A DNA stretch of 51,765 nucleotides from Polyangiaceae bacterium (GTDB lineage Bacteria > Myxococcota_A > Polyangia > Polyangiales > Polyangiaceae), in NCBI GenBank assembly GCA_023150915.1, contig JAKLKA010000040.1, positions 1-51,765 of the forward strand. The letters run 5' to 3'. The position numbers were made by a program, and so were the translations under genes. The notes under the pieces were generated by a model that saw nothing but the letters and a program-made list of their open reading frames with translations, was not told where the DNA came from and searched no databases. Positions 10,070-18,907 of the stretch are shown in pieces; the first letter of the stretch is position 1, and each line of letters opens with the position of its first letter.

Positions 10070-10104
10070 CTCGGCGCGCGCGGGGGCTTGGAGGTCCATC
10101 CATC

Positions 10105-11160
10105 ATGAGAGCCGTATTCGTTCCCGTCCTTCTGGTTGGTCTCGTCGCCACGAGCGTGGTCAGTGCCCAAGACGCCCCGCCGGCCGAGGGCGCACCGGCC
10201 ACCGACGCAGCCCCCGCCGCCGAGCCCGCGCCAGCGGCCGAGGCCGCCCCCGCAGCGCCCGCCGAGGCCGCGGCCCCACCCGCCGCCGCCAAGCCCAAGA
10301 AGCCGCCGTATTCGCTGCCGTGGCAGCTCAGGCCCGTGGCGCCCGGCAACGTGGCGCGGCTGGATACGTCGGTGCTGCTCACCAAGCCCAAGGGCGCCGA
10401 TTCGGGCGGCAGCGCCATCGCATCGACCTTGCTGGTCTCGTACAAGGTGATGGACAACTTCGCGCCGCTGCTCCGCCTGGGGTACGTCACCTATTCGCCG
10501 CCCGAGACCGCCGCTGCGCCCGATCCCAAGAGCGGCTCGGCGTTCTTGAACCCGGTGGTGGGCGGGCTGTACGGCATGGCCCTGAGCCCGGAGATGAAGC
10601 TGGGGCTGTTCTTGGGCGTGGCGCTGCCGCTGGGCTCGAACGGCGGCGACGAACCGAAGCCCGAGAAGGCTGCCGCGCTGGGCGCCGGCATGGCGGCGCG
10701 CCGCTACATGGACAACGCGATGTTCGCCACGAACTTCGCGACCGTGTTTCCGGGTGTGGGCTTCGCCTATGTCGCGAACGGGCTGACCGTGCAGGCCGAG
10801 GTCACGGTGCTGCAGCTGATGCGGGCCAAGGGCAAAGAGGTCGAGAAGGACAGCTCGAAGACCAACCTCACGGCGGGCCTGCACGTGGGATACTTCGTGA
10901 TCCCCATGCTGTCGCTTGGCGCCGAGCTCAACTACCAGCGCTGGCTCTCGACGACGAAGGCCCCGCCGGTCGAGACCCGGGACAGCCTGAAAGACAACCT
11001 GAGCTTCGCGGTCGGTCCGCGTCTACACATCCAGGCCGGCGAGAACCTCTGGCTGCGTCCGGGCATCGCCTACGCACGCTTCATCGACAAGCCGATGGGC
11101 GACTCCGACCGGTACGACTCGAACCACATCATCCAGGTCGACTTTCCGGTCGCGTTCTGA
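10105..11160 (+). CDS. predicted outer-membrane beta-barrel protein, unknown function
   Basis: 351 residues. A clear signal peptide (residues 1-21, cleavage after VVSA) is followed by an Ala/Pro/Glu-rich linker to about residue 60. The rest alternates hydrophobic and polar residues and is rich in Gly and aromatic residues, as in a transmembrane barrel. It ends in Phe (VDFPVAF), the usual terminal residue for BAM recognition. The start ATG has a good ribosome site (ggagg, about 12 nt upstream). Expression is probably sigma-54 dependent, and a strong hairpin follows the stop. I do not recognise a named family. Confidence 0.75.
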   Translation: MRAVFVPVLLVGLVATSVVSAQDAPPAEGAPATDAAPAAEPAPAAEAAPAAPAEAAAPPAAAKPKKPPYSLPWQLRPVAPGNVARLDTSVLLTKPKGADSGGSAIASTLLVSYKVMDNFAPLLRLGYVTYSPPETAAAPDPKSGSAFLNPVVGGLYGMALSPEMKLGLFLGVALPLGSNGGDEPKPEKAAALGAGMAARRYMDNAMFATNFATVFPGVGFAYVANGLTVQAEVTVLQLMRAKGKEVEKDSSKTNLTAGLHVGYFVIPMLSLGAELNYQRWLSTTKAPPVETRDSLKDNLSFAVGPRLHIQAGENLWLRPGIAYARFIDKPMGDSDRYDSNHIIQVDFPVAF

Positions 11161-11175
11161 GCGATCACGGGCCCC

Positions 11176-11205
11176 GGGCCGGCACCCTTCCGGGGGTGTC
11201 GGCCC
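11176..11205 (+). terminator. strong hairpin, probable terminator
   Basis: gggccggcaccc (11176-11187), loop ttccgg, gggtgtcggccc (11194-11205): a 12-bp stem with a single G-T wobble, 15 nt after the outer-membrane protein stop. There is no T-tract, which is common in this GC range. Confidence 0.65.
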
Positions 11206-11336
11206 GAGCTGCGTTCCCCGCCCGCGGCGGGAACCAGGCCCTCCGCCGTGTGCGTTTTCGCCCCTCTCGGCCGGCCGGCTGCTTGTGGTAGCGTCCCGCG
11301 GCTTCGCGGGCAGGCGCCCGCCCACTGGAGGGAACC

Positions 11337-12506
11337 ATGCGTCTCGACCGCCGCAGCCTGATCATCGCCCTAGCTTCCTCGACCCTGTTCGGAGCCGTCG
11401 CCTGCAAGGGTGGCTCGTCGGGGGGCGGCGGCAGCTCGAGCGGCGGGGGGAGCGAGATTGTCCTCGGCCACTATGCCTCGATGACCGGCAGCACCGCCCA
11501 CTTCGGGCAGGACACCGACAAGGCCGTGCGCATGGCGGTGGACGAGGTCAACGCGGCGGGCGGCGTGATCGGCAAGAAGCTGAAGGTCGTGACGCTCGAC
11601 ACCCGGGGCGACTCGGCCGAGGCGGCCAACGCGGTCACGCGCCTGATCGACGTCGAGAAGAGCACCGCCATCTTGGGCGAGGTGGCCTCGAGCCTGTCGC
11701 TGGCCGGCGGGCGGGTGGCGCAGCGGCGCAAGATCCCCATGGTCTCGCCGTCGTCCACCAACCCCAAGGTGACCGAGGTCGGCGACTACGTCTTCCGCGT
11801 CTGCTTTCTGGATCCCTTCCAGGGCAAGGTGATGGCGAAGTTCGCCAAAGAGACGCTCAAGGTCGAGAAAGTCGCGATCTTGAAGGACGTCAAGAACGAC
11901 TACTCGATCGGGCTCTCGGACGCGTTCAAAGAGAGCTTCGAGAAGCTGGGCGGCAAGATCGCCGTCGAGCAGAGCTACGGGCAGGGCGACACGGATTTCT
12001 CGGCGCAGCTCACCGCGATCAAGAACACCGACGCGCAGGCCATCTTCGTGCCGGGCTATTACGCCGAGGTCGGCGCCATCGCGCGCACGGCCGAGCGGCT
12101 TGGCGTGAAGCTGCCGCTCTTGGGCGGCGACGGCTGGGACGCGCCGGATCTGTTCAAGATCGGCGGCGACGCCATCAACGGCTCGTACTTCTCGAATCAC
12201 TTCGCGCCCGACGCGGCCACGCCCAAGGCGCAGAAGTTCGTGGCTGATTTCAAGACCAAGTACGGCATGGAGCCCACCGGGCTCGGCGCCCTGGGCTACG
12301 ACGCGGCGGCGGTGCTGGCCGATGCCATCAAGCGGGCCGGCAAGACCGACACCGACGCGCTGCGCGCGGCCCTGGCCGACACCAAGAACTTCGAAGGCGT
12401 GACCGGCTCGATCACCATCGACCCCCAGCGCAACGCGCAGAAGAGCGCCGTGGTGCTGAAGATCGAGGGCGGGAAGGCCAAGTTCGCCGCAACCGTCGCG
12501 CCGTGA
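11337..12506 (+). CDS. livK: branched-chain amino acid ABC transporter substrate-binding lipoprotein
   Basis: 389 residues. Lipoprotein signal peptide with lipobox GAVAC (Cys at residue 22), a Gly/Ser linker, then a periplasmic type I fold of the LivK/Leu-Ile-Val-binding family: IVLGHYASMTGSTAHFG, AVDEVNAAGGVIGKKL and PMVSPSSTNPKVTEVGDYVFR. It should deliver branched-chain amino acids or a related small molecule to LivHM. It is the first gene of a five-gene operon. The ATG follows a good ribosome site (ggaggga). The upstream region holds a -10-like TAGCGT (11289-11294) and a short hairpin, CCCGCG/CGCGGG (11295-11310). Confidence 0.92.
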   Translation: MRLDRRSLIIALASSTLFGAVACKGGSSGGGGSSSGGGSEIVLGHYASMTGSTAHFGQDTDKAVRMAVDEVNAAGGVIGKKLKVVTLDTRGDSAEAANAVTRLIDVEKSTAILGEVASSLSLAGGRVAQRRKIPMVSPSSTNPKVTEVGDYVFRVCFLDPFQGKVMAKFAKETLKVEKVAILKDVKNDYSIGLSDAFKESFEKLGGKIAVEQSYGQGDTDFSAQLTAIKNTDAQAIFVPGYYAEVGAIARTAERLGVKLPLLGGDGWDAPDLFKIGGDAINGSYFSNHFAPDAATPKAQKFVADFKTKYGMEPTGLGALGYDAAAVLADAIKRAGKTDTDALRAALADTKNFEGVTGSITIDPQRNAQKSAVVLKIEGGKAKFAATVAP

Positions 12507-13420
12507 GTCAGTTCCTTCAGCAGGTCATCAACGGGCTCTCGCTCGGCTCCATCTATGCCCTGATCGCTCTGGGCTACACGATGGTGTACGGCATCTTGAA
12601 GCTGATCAACTTCGCCCACAGCGAAGTGTTCATGGTCGGCGCGTACACCGGCTTCTACACCGCAGGCGCGCTGGGCATCGAAGGAATGGAACAGCGGGGC
12701 GCGGCCTTCCCCCTCTATCTGGCGCTGGTGGTGCTGATGGTGGCCATGGGGGCGTCGGCGCTCTTGGGCGTGCTGATCGAGCGCCTGGCGTACCGCCCGG
12801 TGCGGTCGGCGCCGCGCCTGACGCCGCTGATCACCGCCATTGGCGTGAGCTTGCTCTTGCAGAACCTGGGCATGCTGGTGTTCACGCCCAACCCGCGACG
12901 CTATCCGCCCATCATCAAAGAGGTGCGCTTCGAGCTGGGCGGGGTGATCGTCACCAACGTGAAGCTCACCATCTTCGTGGTCACCCTGGCGCTGATGCTG
13001 GGCCTCTGGTACCTGGTGCAGCGCACCTGGACGGGTCGGGCCATGCGCGCCGTGAGCGTCAACCTGGACGCCGCCAAGCTGATGGGCATCGACACCGGCC
13101 GCACCATCAGCGCCACCTTCGCCATCGGGTCGGCGCTGGCCGCCGCCGGCGGCATCTTGTTCGGCCTGGATCAGATCACCATCAACCCGCTGATGGGCAC
13201 GCTGACCGGCCTGAAGGCCTTCGTGGCGGCTGTGCTGGGCGGCATTGGCAACATCCCCGGCGCGGTGGTGGGCGGGCTGCTCATCGGCCTGGCCGAGCAG
13301 CTGGTGGCGGGCTACGTCAGCCCCGATTATCGCGACGCCATCACCTTCGTGATCCTGATCGTGATCTTGATCCTGCGCCCCGAGGGCATCTTGGGCGTGG
13401 TGCGGCAGGAGAAGGTGTGA
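12503..13420 (+). CDS. livH: branched-chain amino acid ABC permease LivH
   Basis: 305 residues, almost wholly membrane-embedded (about eight helices). Family features include QQVINGLSLGSIYALIALGY at the N-terminus, FAHSEVFMVGAY, and the cytoplasmic coupling segment GRAMRAVSVNLDAAKLMGID. The GTG start overlaps the livK stop by 4 nt; the stop overlaps livM. Confidence 0.93.
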   Translation: MSQFLQQVINGLSLGSIYALIALGYTMVYGILKLINFAHSEVFMVGAYTGFYTAGALGIEGMEQRGAAFPLYLALVVLMVAMGASALLGVLIERLAYRPVRSAPRLTPLITAIGVSLLLQNLGMLVFTPNPRRYPPIIKEVRFELGGVIVTNVKLTIFVVTLALMLGLWYLVQRTWTGRAMRAVSVNLDAAKLMGIDTGRTISATFAIGSALAAAGGILFGLDQITINPLMGTLTGLKAFVAAVLGGIGNIPGAVVGGLLIGLAEQLVAGYVSPDYRDAITFVILIVILILRPEGILGVVRQEKV

Positions 13421-14436
13421 TGGCCGCACCCGACCGGCTGACCACCAAAGACTGGCTGATCCGTGTCGCGATCTCGACCGCGGTGGTGGCCGGCATCTGG
13501 GGCATCGGCCAGGGCGTGCAGGTGGGCCTGATCGAGTACGTGCAGCGCATCGTGCTCTTGTGCGGCATCAACATCATCTTGGCGGTGGGGTTGAACCTGA
13601 TCAACGGCACCACCGGCCAGTTCTCCATCGGGCACGCGGGCTTCATGGCGGTGGGCGCCTACGCCACGGCGTTCTGCGGCGTGAAGCTCGCGCCCGCCGT
13701 CACCGCGGCGCTCGGCACTGGCGCCATCGCCGACGGTGTGGTGTTCAACGCGGCGCTCTTGGTGGGCGCGCTCTTGGCCGGGGTGGCCGGCCTGGCGGTG
13801 GGGGTCCCCAGCCTACGGCTGAAGGGCGACTATCTGGCGATCGTCACCCTGGGGTTCGGCGAGATCATCCGCCTGCTGTTCAACAACACCAAGGCCCTGG
13901 GCTCGGCCACCGGCTACTTCGGGGACAACCCCGCGGGGCTGCCGCCGTACACCAGCTTCTTCTGGGTCTACGTGTGGGTGGTGGTCGTGGTGCTGATCGT
14001 GCGCAACATCACCTTCTCGCAGAGCGGCCGATCGCTGATCGCCATCCGCGAGGACGAGATCGCGGCCGAGGCCATGGCCACGCCGACCACGCGGCTGAAG
14101 GTCACCGCCTTCACCGTGAGCGCCGCCACGGCGGGCATCGCCGGCGGGCTGTTCGCCCACATGCAGAGCGGCATTCGCCCCGAGGACTTCAAGTTCGAGA
14201 AGTCGATCGACATGATCGTGATGATCATCATCGGCGGCCTGGGCTCGATCTCGGGGGCGGTGATCGGCGGCATCTTCTTGGCGGTCACCCTCGAGCTGAT
14301 GCGCGACCTGCAAGAGTATCGCCTGGTCTTGTACGCGCTGCTCCTGGTCGTCATCATGATCGTGCGCCCCGAGGGGCTCTTGGGCACGCGCGAGCTGTCG
14401 CCTTCCATGTTCAAGAAGAAGGCGGGCGCGAAATGA
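13420..14436 (+). CDS. livM: branched-chain amino acid ABC permease LivM
   Basis: 338 residues from the ATG at 13420, whose A is the last base of the livH stop; an in-frame GTG directly before it (13417) would add one residue. Multi-helix permease with the LivM signatures GLNLINGTTGQFSIGHAGFM, LRLKGDYLAIVTLGFGEI and SLIAIREDEIAAEAM. It pairs with LivH to form the channel, and its stop overlaps livG. Confidence 0.93.
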   Translation: MAAPDRLTTKDWLIRVAISTAVVAGIWGIGQGVQVGLIEYVQRIVLLCGINIILAVGLNLINGTTGQFSIGHAGFMAVGAYATAFCGVKLAPAVTAALGTGAIADGVVFNAALLVGALLAGVAGLAVGVPSLRLKGDYLAIVTLGFGEIIRLLFNNTKALGSATGYFGDNPAGLPPYTSFFWVYVWVVVVVLIVRNITFSQSGRSLIAIREDEIAAEAMATPTTRLKVTAFTVSAATAGIAGGLFAHMQSGIRPEDFKFEKSIDMIVMIIIGGLGSISGAVIGGIFLAVTLELMRDLQEYRLVLYALLLVVIMIVRPEGLLGTRELSPSMFKKKAGAK

Positions 14437-15272
14437 GCGTGCTGGTGCTGGAGAAGATCGAGAAAATCTTCGGCGGCCTGCGGGCCATCGGCGGGGTCAG
14501 CTTCGCGGTCGAGCCAGCGCAGATCTTCGGGCTGATCGGCCCGAACGGCGCCGGCAAGACCACCATCTTCAACGTGGTCACGGGGGTCTACCGGCCCGAC
14601 GGCGGGCGCGTGCGCTTCGACGGCGAGGACATCAGCGGCTGGCCGCCGGCCAAGGTGGCGGCCCGAGGCATCGCCCGCACGTTCCAGAACATCCGACTGT
14701 TCCGCTCGATGACCGTCGAGCAAAACGTGATGGTGGCGGGGTTTCGCATCCACCAGGCCGGGCTGCTCTCGGCGGTCTTGCGCAACCAGCGCTACCGAGA
14801 CGACGAGCGCGAGTTCCGCCGCCGCGCCGCCGAGCTGTTGGACATCTTCAAGCTGAAAGAGCTGGCGGGCGAGCCGGCCGACAGCCTGCCCTATGGCTCG
14901 CAGCGCCGGCTCGAGATCGCGCGGGCGCTGATGCTGTCGCCCAAGCTGCTGCTCTTGGACGAGCCGGCCGCCGGCATGAACAGCCAAGAAGCGATGGAGC
15001 TCGAGAAGCAGATCCGGTTCTTGCGGGACGAGCTTCGGCTGACGGTGGTGCTGGTCGAGCACAACATGAGCGTGGTGATGGCGGTGTGCGAGAACATTCA
15101 CGTGCTCGACCACGGCGAGACCATCGCCGAGGGCCCGCCGGCCCAGGTGAAAGAGCACCCCAAGGTGCTGGCCGCCTATCTGGGTGAAGAGAGCGAAGAG
15201 CAGGCCGTGGCAGACCTCGAAGCGGTGAGCCGGCCGCTCCACGAACGACCCGAGGGGCCGGCCGATGGCTGA
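14433..15272 (+). CDS. livG: branched-chain amino acid ABC transporter ATP-binding protein LivG
   Basis: 279 residues. Walker A GPNGAGKTT, Q-loop segment ARTFQNIRLF, Walker B LLLLDEPAAGMN and H-loop VEHNM. The LSGGQ-equivalent signature is LPYGSQRRLEIARAL, as is usual for LivG. It ends in an acidic extension of about 35 residues. The start is the ATG that overlaps the livM stop (ATGA); the gene overlaps livF by 8 nt. Confidence 0.93.
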   Translation: MSVLVLEKIEKIFGGLRAIGGVSFAVEPAQIFGLIGPNGAGKTTIFNVVTGVYRPDGGRVRFDGEDISGWPPAKVAARGIARTFQNIRLFRSMTVEQNVMVAGFRIHQAGLLSAVLRNQRYRDDEREFRRRAAELLDIFKLKELAGEPADSLPYGSQRRLEIARALMLSPKLLLLDEPAAGMNSQEAMELEKQIRFLRDELRLTVVLVEHNMSVVMAVCENIHVLDHGETIAEGPPAQVKEHPKVLAAYLGEESEEQAVADLEAVSRPLHERPEGPADG

Positions 15273-15996
15273 CGCCCCGGTGCTCGAGGTGACCGACGCG
15301 CGGGTCAGCTACGGCGGCATCGCGGCGGTCAAGGGCGTGTCGCTGAGCGTGAACGCGGGCGAGATCGTCACCCTGATCGGCGCCAACGGCGCCGGCAAGA
15401 CCAGCACGCTGAAGAGCATCGTGGGCCTGGTGCCGCTCAAGACCGGCAGCGTGAAGATCTTCGGCCAGGACATCAAGGGCAAGCAGACCCACGAGATCGT
15501 GGCCGGCGGCGTGGCGCTCGTGCCGGAGGGGCGGGCCATCTTCGGCAACCTGACGGTGCGCGAGAATCTTCAGCTCGGTGGCTTCTTGCGCCGCGACCCT
15601 GCGCACCAGAAACGCGCGCTCGAGCGCTGCGTGCAGCTCTTCCCCCGGCTGGGCGAGCGCCTGAGCCAAGAGGGCGGCACGCTCAGCGGGGGCGAGCAGC
15701 AGATGCTGGCCATCGCCCGCGCGATCATGGCCGAGCCCAAGCTGCTCTTGCTCGACGAGCCCAGCCTGGGCCTGGCGCCCAAGATCGTGCAAGAGGTGTT
15801 CGCGGCCATCGCCGAGATCGCGGCGAGCGGCATCACCATCTTGCTGGTCGAGCAGAACACCCGCCTGGCCCTCAAGACGGCAAACCGCGCCTACGTGCTG
15901 GTGACCGGCGAGATCGTGCTCTCGGGGGACTGCCAGGCGCTGCAGCGAGACCCGCGCATTCGCGCCGCCTACCTGGGCGAAGACGTCCACGCCTGA
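15265..15996 (+). CDS. livF: branched-chain amino acid ABC transporter ATP-binding protein LivF
   Basis: 243 residues. Walker A GANGAGKTS, LivF-type VPEGRAIFGNLTVRENL, signature LSGGEQQMLAIARAI, Walker B LLLLDEPSLGLAP and H-loop VEQNT. It completes the importer as the second ATPase. A hairpin begins 8 nt after its stop and probably ends the operon. Confidence 0.94.
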   Translation: MADAPVLEVTDARVSYGGIAAVKGVSLSVNAGEIVTLIGANGAGKTSTLKSIVGLVPLKTGSVKIFGQDIKGKQTHEIVAGGVALVPEGRAIFGNLTVRENLQLGGFLRRDPAHQKRALERCVQLFPRLGERLSQEGGTLSGGEQQMLAIARAIMAEPKLLLLDEPSLGLAPKIVQEVFAAIAEIAASGITILLVEQNTRLALKTANRAYVLVTGEIVLSGDCQALQRDPRIRAAYLGEDVHA

Positions 15997-16003
15997 GGTG
16001 CAG

Positions 16004-16029
16004 CGCAGCGGGCTCGTGCCCCCGCTGCG
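16004..16029 (+). terminator. hairpin terminator after the liv operon
   Basis: CGCAGCGGG (16004-16012) and CCCGCTGCG (16021-16029) form a perfect 9-bp stem around an 8-nt loop, directly after the livF stop. No T-tract. Confidence 0.6.
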
Positions 16030-16112
16030 GCTTCGATCTGCCCAGCCGCCGAACACGGGGGCTTCCCGCCGCGGACAACATCGATCCCTCGCAGGCCGCG
16101 GTGGGCGTGCTG

Positions 16113-16118
16113 TATGCT
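16113..16118 (+). promoter_or_regulatory. -10-like element adjacent to start codon
   Basis: TATGCT lies 6 nt before the ATG at 16125. If used, transcription would start at or next to the start codon. No -35 match is visible. It is one of a recurring set in this window. Confidence 0.35.
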
Positions 16119-16124
16119 CCGACC

Positions 16125-16601
16125 ATGGGCTCTTGGCAGCTGACGCGCTCGGTCACCGTGGTCACCGTGGTCGCCGCGTTGGGGTTTGGGTGCTCGTCGT
16201 CGAGCGTGAACGAGGGCAGCGGCGGCACGCCCGGCACGGGCGCCACGAGCGGCGCGGGTGGCGCCAGCGGCGGCGGTGGCGGCGGTGGCTCGGGCGGCGG
16301 CTCGGGGACGTGCATGCACAAGAACGCGCAGGAGTGCGTGAGCTGCTGCCGGTCCAGCGACCCCGACGGCTACCTGGAGTTCGTCAAGACCTTGAAGAAC
16401 TTCGTCTGCTCGAACACGACCTGCACCAAGCCTTGCGACAAGATGTGCACCGAGGGCGACACCACGCCGCTCTGCGCCGAGTGCATCATCGCGCCGCCCC
16501 TCACCTCGTCGGTGTTGATCGAGGTGAAGAACAACTGCGCGCAGTACCAAGACCCGAAGTGCGTCGCCTGGGCGGCCTGCGCCGAGGCGTGCATGAAGTG
16601 A
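16125..16601 (+). CDS. Cys-rich lipoprotein, unknown function
   Basis: 158 residues from the ATG at 16125; an in-frame GTG at 16101 would put 8 extra residues before the signal. Signal peptide with lipobox ALGFGC, then a Gly/Ser/Thr linker of about 45 residues, then a compact domain with around a dozen Cys (ECVSCCRSSDP, CTKPCDKMC, CAECII, CAEACMK), probably disulphide-bonded at the cell surface. The pattern is common in myxobacterial lipoproteins, but I cannot assign a function. The gene converges on the helicase gene with one base between the stops. Confidence 0.75.
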   Translation: MGSWQLTRSVTVVTVVAALGFGCSSSSVNEGSGGTPGTGATSGAGGASGGGGGGGSGGGSGTCMHKNAQECVSCCRSSDPDGYLEFVKTLKNFVCSNTTCTKPCDKMCTEGDTTPLCAECIIAPPLTSSVLIEVKNNCAQYQDPKCVAWAACAEACMK

Positions 16602-16602
16602 C

Positions 16603-18867
16603 TCAAGCGGGCTCGAGGTACTCGGCCCGTAGCCGCTTCGAGCCATGACCCGGGAAGCGGGCCACGACGGTGACGCTGCCGTCGTGCTCGACGCGCTCGA
16701 CCACGCCACGACCGAACTGCTTGTGCCGCACACGATCGCCGGGCCGAATGGCGACCGCGTCGGCGTCGCCCAGGTCGTCGAACGCTTCGCGATCGATCAC
16801 CCGCTCGCCGGGCCGGGCCGTGCCCATGCGCGCGCGGGCCTGATCGACCGCCGCCTGCCAGGCCGGCGCGCGGGGGCGCGGCGGGGGGCTGTACTCGTCG
16901 TCCAGGTCGCGGGGGCTGCTGGAGAGGTAGGGGGTGCGTTGCACGCCCTCGCGCACCACGGCCTCGTCGGGCAGATCGCGCAAGAAGCGGCTGGCGAGCT
17001 TGTAGCTGGTGCGCCCGAACAGCGTGCGCGCCTCGGCGTGGGTGATGAACAGCCGCTCGCGGGCCCGGGTGACGGCCACATAGGCCAGGCGGCGCTCTTC
17101 CTCCAGATCGTCGATGCCGTCGGAATCCATGCCCCGATACGGAAACGTCTCTTCTTCCAGACCGGTCAAAATCACCGTGGTGAACTCGAGCCCCTTGGCG
17201 GCGTGGACCGTCATCAGCGAGATGCTGGGCACGTCTTTGGCGGCATCTACCGCGCTGGCCAGCGTCACCCGTTCGAGCCAGCCGGAGAGGGTCGGCGGCT
17301 CGCTGCGCGCCGCCGCGCCTTCCTCGTACTCGCGGATCGAGCCGATCAGCTCTTGCAGGTTCTCGAGCCGGGCATCGCTCTCGGCCGAGTCTTCTTCGCG
17401 CAAGCGCGAGCGATAGCCGGTGGCTTCGAGCACGTGGCCGGCAAGCTCGCTGGGCAAAAGGCCCGGCGCCGCGCCGGCCAGGCCCGCCATCAGCTCGACG
17501 AAGCCGCACAGCTTGGTCTTGGCGGCGCCGGTCAGGGCGCCTTCGCGAACCAGGGCCGACAGCGCCTCGAACGCCGAGAGCGAGCGCTCGGCGGCCGCGC
17601 CCAGCACCCGATCCACGGTCTTGTCCCCGATGCCACGCGCCGGCACGTTGATCACGCGCAAGAGGTCGGCGTCGCTCTTCGGGTTGTCGATCAGTCGAAG
17701 GTACGCCACCAGGTCTTTGACCTCGGCGCGCTCGAAGAAGCGCATGCCCCCGATGATCTGATAGGGCACGTTCTCGGCGCGCAGCGCCTCTTCGATCACA
17801 CGCGATTGGGCGTGCACGCGATAGAACACCGCAATGCCCTTCGGGTCCACGCCACGCAGAAGCTCGGCGCGCACGGTGCGCACGATGAAGGCTGCTTCGT
17901 CGCGCTCGGTGGGCACGGTGCGAATCCGCACCGGTTCGCCCAGCGCCGCGTCCGTCCACAGCTGCTTGGGCTCGCGCTCGAGCGCCGGCGCAATCACGCC
18001 CAGCGCCGCCTTCACGATGTTGGCGCTCGACCTGTAGTTTTGCTCCAGCTTCACTACCTGAGCGTCGGGGAAGTCCCGGCGGAAGCCGCGAATGATGCGC
18101 ACGTCGGCGCCGCGCCAGCGGTAGATCGATTGGTCGTCGTCGCCGACCACGCACAGGTTCCGCGAGCTGGCAGAGAGAGCGCGCACCAGGCGGTACTGAG
18201 TGATGTTCGTGTCCTGGAATTCGTCGACCAAGACGTAGCGAAAGCGCTCGCGCAGGTCCCGCCCGGCGGCGCTCTCGGGATCTTCGGCCACGCGCATCGC
18301 CAGCACGATCAGGTCCTCGAAGTCCACGGCGTTCGAGGCGTGCAGCGCCTTCTGGTAGCCCTTGAACAGATCGAGCCACTCGGCGTCGAATCCGGTCTGG
18401 GCGTCCAGGTCGTCGGGCCCGTGCCCTTCGCGCTTCTGGGCGTGGATCTTGGACAGCACCCAGCGCGGGGGCATGCGTCGATCGTCCAGCCCGCGCTCCT
18501 TCAGCAGGCGCGAGATCACGGCCTTCTGGTCGGACTCGTCGTAGATCACGAACCGAGGCCCGAGGCCCGCTTCTTCGTGATAACGCCGCAGAAGCCGCGC
18601 GCACACCGAGTGAAAGGTGCCCGCCCACAGATCGCGGGTGACGTCGGCGCCGGCCAGGTGCTCGAGCCGCGCCTTGAGCTCGCCGGCGGCCTTGTTCGTG
18701 AACGTCACCGCCAAGATCCGGTAGGGCGGCACGCGATGCTGCGAGAGCAGGTTCGCGATCCGGAAGGTGATGACCCGCGTCTTGCCGCTGCCGGCGCCGG
18801 CGAAGACCAACAGCGGGCCGTCGGTGTGGGCGGCGGCCTCGGCCTGCGGGGCGTTCAGCTCGGGCAT
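16603..18867 (-). CDS. pcrA: UvrD/PcrA-type ATP-dependent DNA helicase
   Basis: 754 residues, superfamily 1A helicase acting 3' to 5' in repair and replication-fork clearance. Motifs in order: LNAPQAEAA (Q motif), GAGSGKTRV (Walker A), VTFTNKAAGEL (Ia), VDEFQDTN (II), VVGDDDQSIYRWRGA (III), LEQNYRS (IV), TVHAAKGLEFTTVIL (V) and YVAVTRARERLFI (VI). The C-terminus (RPGDRVRHKQFGRGVV) is the Tudor-like RNA-polymerase-binding domain of PcrA/UvrD. The start is the ATG of MPELN; longer upstream readings lack similarity. A -10-like TAGACG lies 8 nt before the start (18876-18881). Confidence 0.93.
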   Translation of the reverse strand: MPELNAPQAEAAAHTDGPLLVFAGAGSGKTRVITFRIANLLSQHRVPPYRILAVTFTNKAAGELKARLEHLAGADVTRDLWAGTFHSVCARLLRRYHEEAGLGPRFVIYDESDQKAVISRLLKERGLDDRRMPPRWVLSKIHAQKREGHGPDDLDAQTGFDAEWLDLFKGYQKALHASNAVDFEDLIVLAMRVAEDPESAAGRDLRERFRYVLVDEFQDTNITQYRLVRALSASSRNLCVVGDDDQSIYRWRGADVRIIRGFRRDFPDAQVVKLEQNYRSSANIVKAALGVIAPALEREPKQLWTDAALGEPVRIRTVPTERDEAAFIVRTVRAELLRGVDPKGIAVFYRVHAQSRVIEEALRAENVPYQIIGGMRFFERAEVKDLVAYLRLIDNPKSDADLLRVINVPARGIGDKTVDRVLGAAAERSLSAFEALSALVREGALTGAAKTKLCGFVELMAGLAGAAPGLLPSELAGHVLEATGYRSRLREEDSAESDARLENLQELIGSIREYEEGAAARSEPPTLSGWLERVTLASAVDAAKDVPSISLMTVHAAKGLEFTTVILTGLEEETFPYRGMDSDGIDDLEEERRLAYVAVTRARERLFITHAEARTLFGRTSYKLASRFLRDLPDEAVVREGVQRTPYLSSSPRDLDDEYSPPPRPRAPAWQAAVDQARARMGTARPGERVIDREAFDDLGDADAVAIRPGDRVRHKQFGRGVVERVEHDGSVTVVARFPGHGSKRLRAEYLEPA

Positions 18868-18907
18868 CGACCTTCCGTCTAGCGCGGCGGCTCGGAGAGG
18901 ACCAGGC

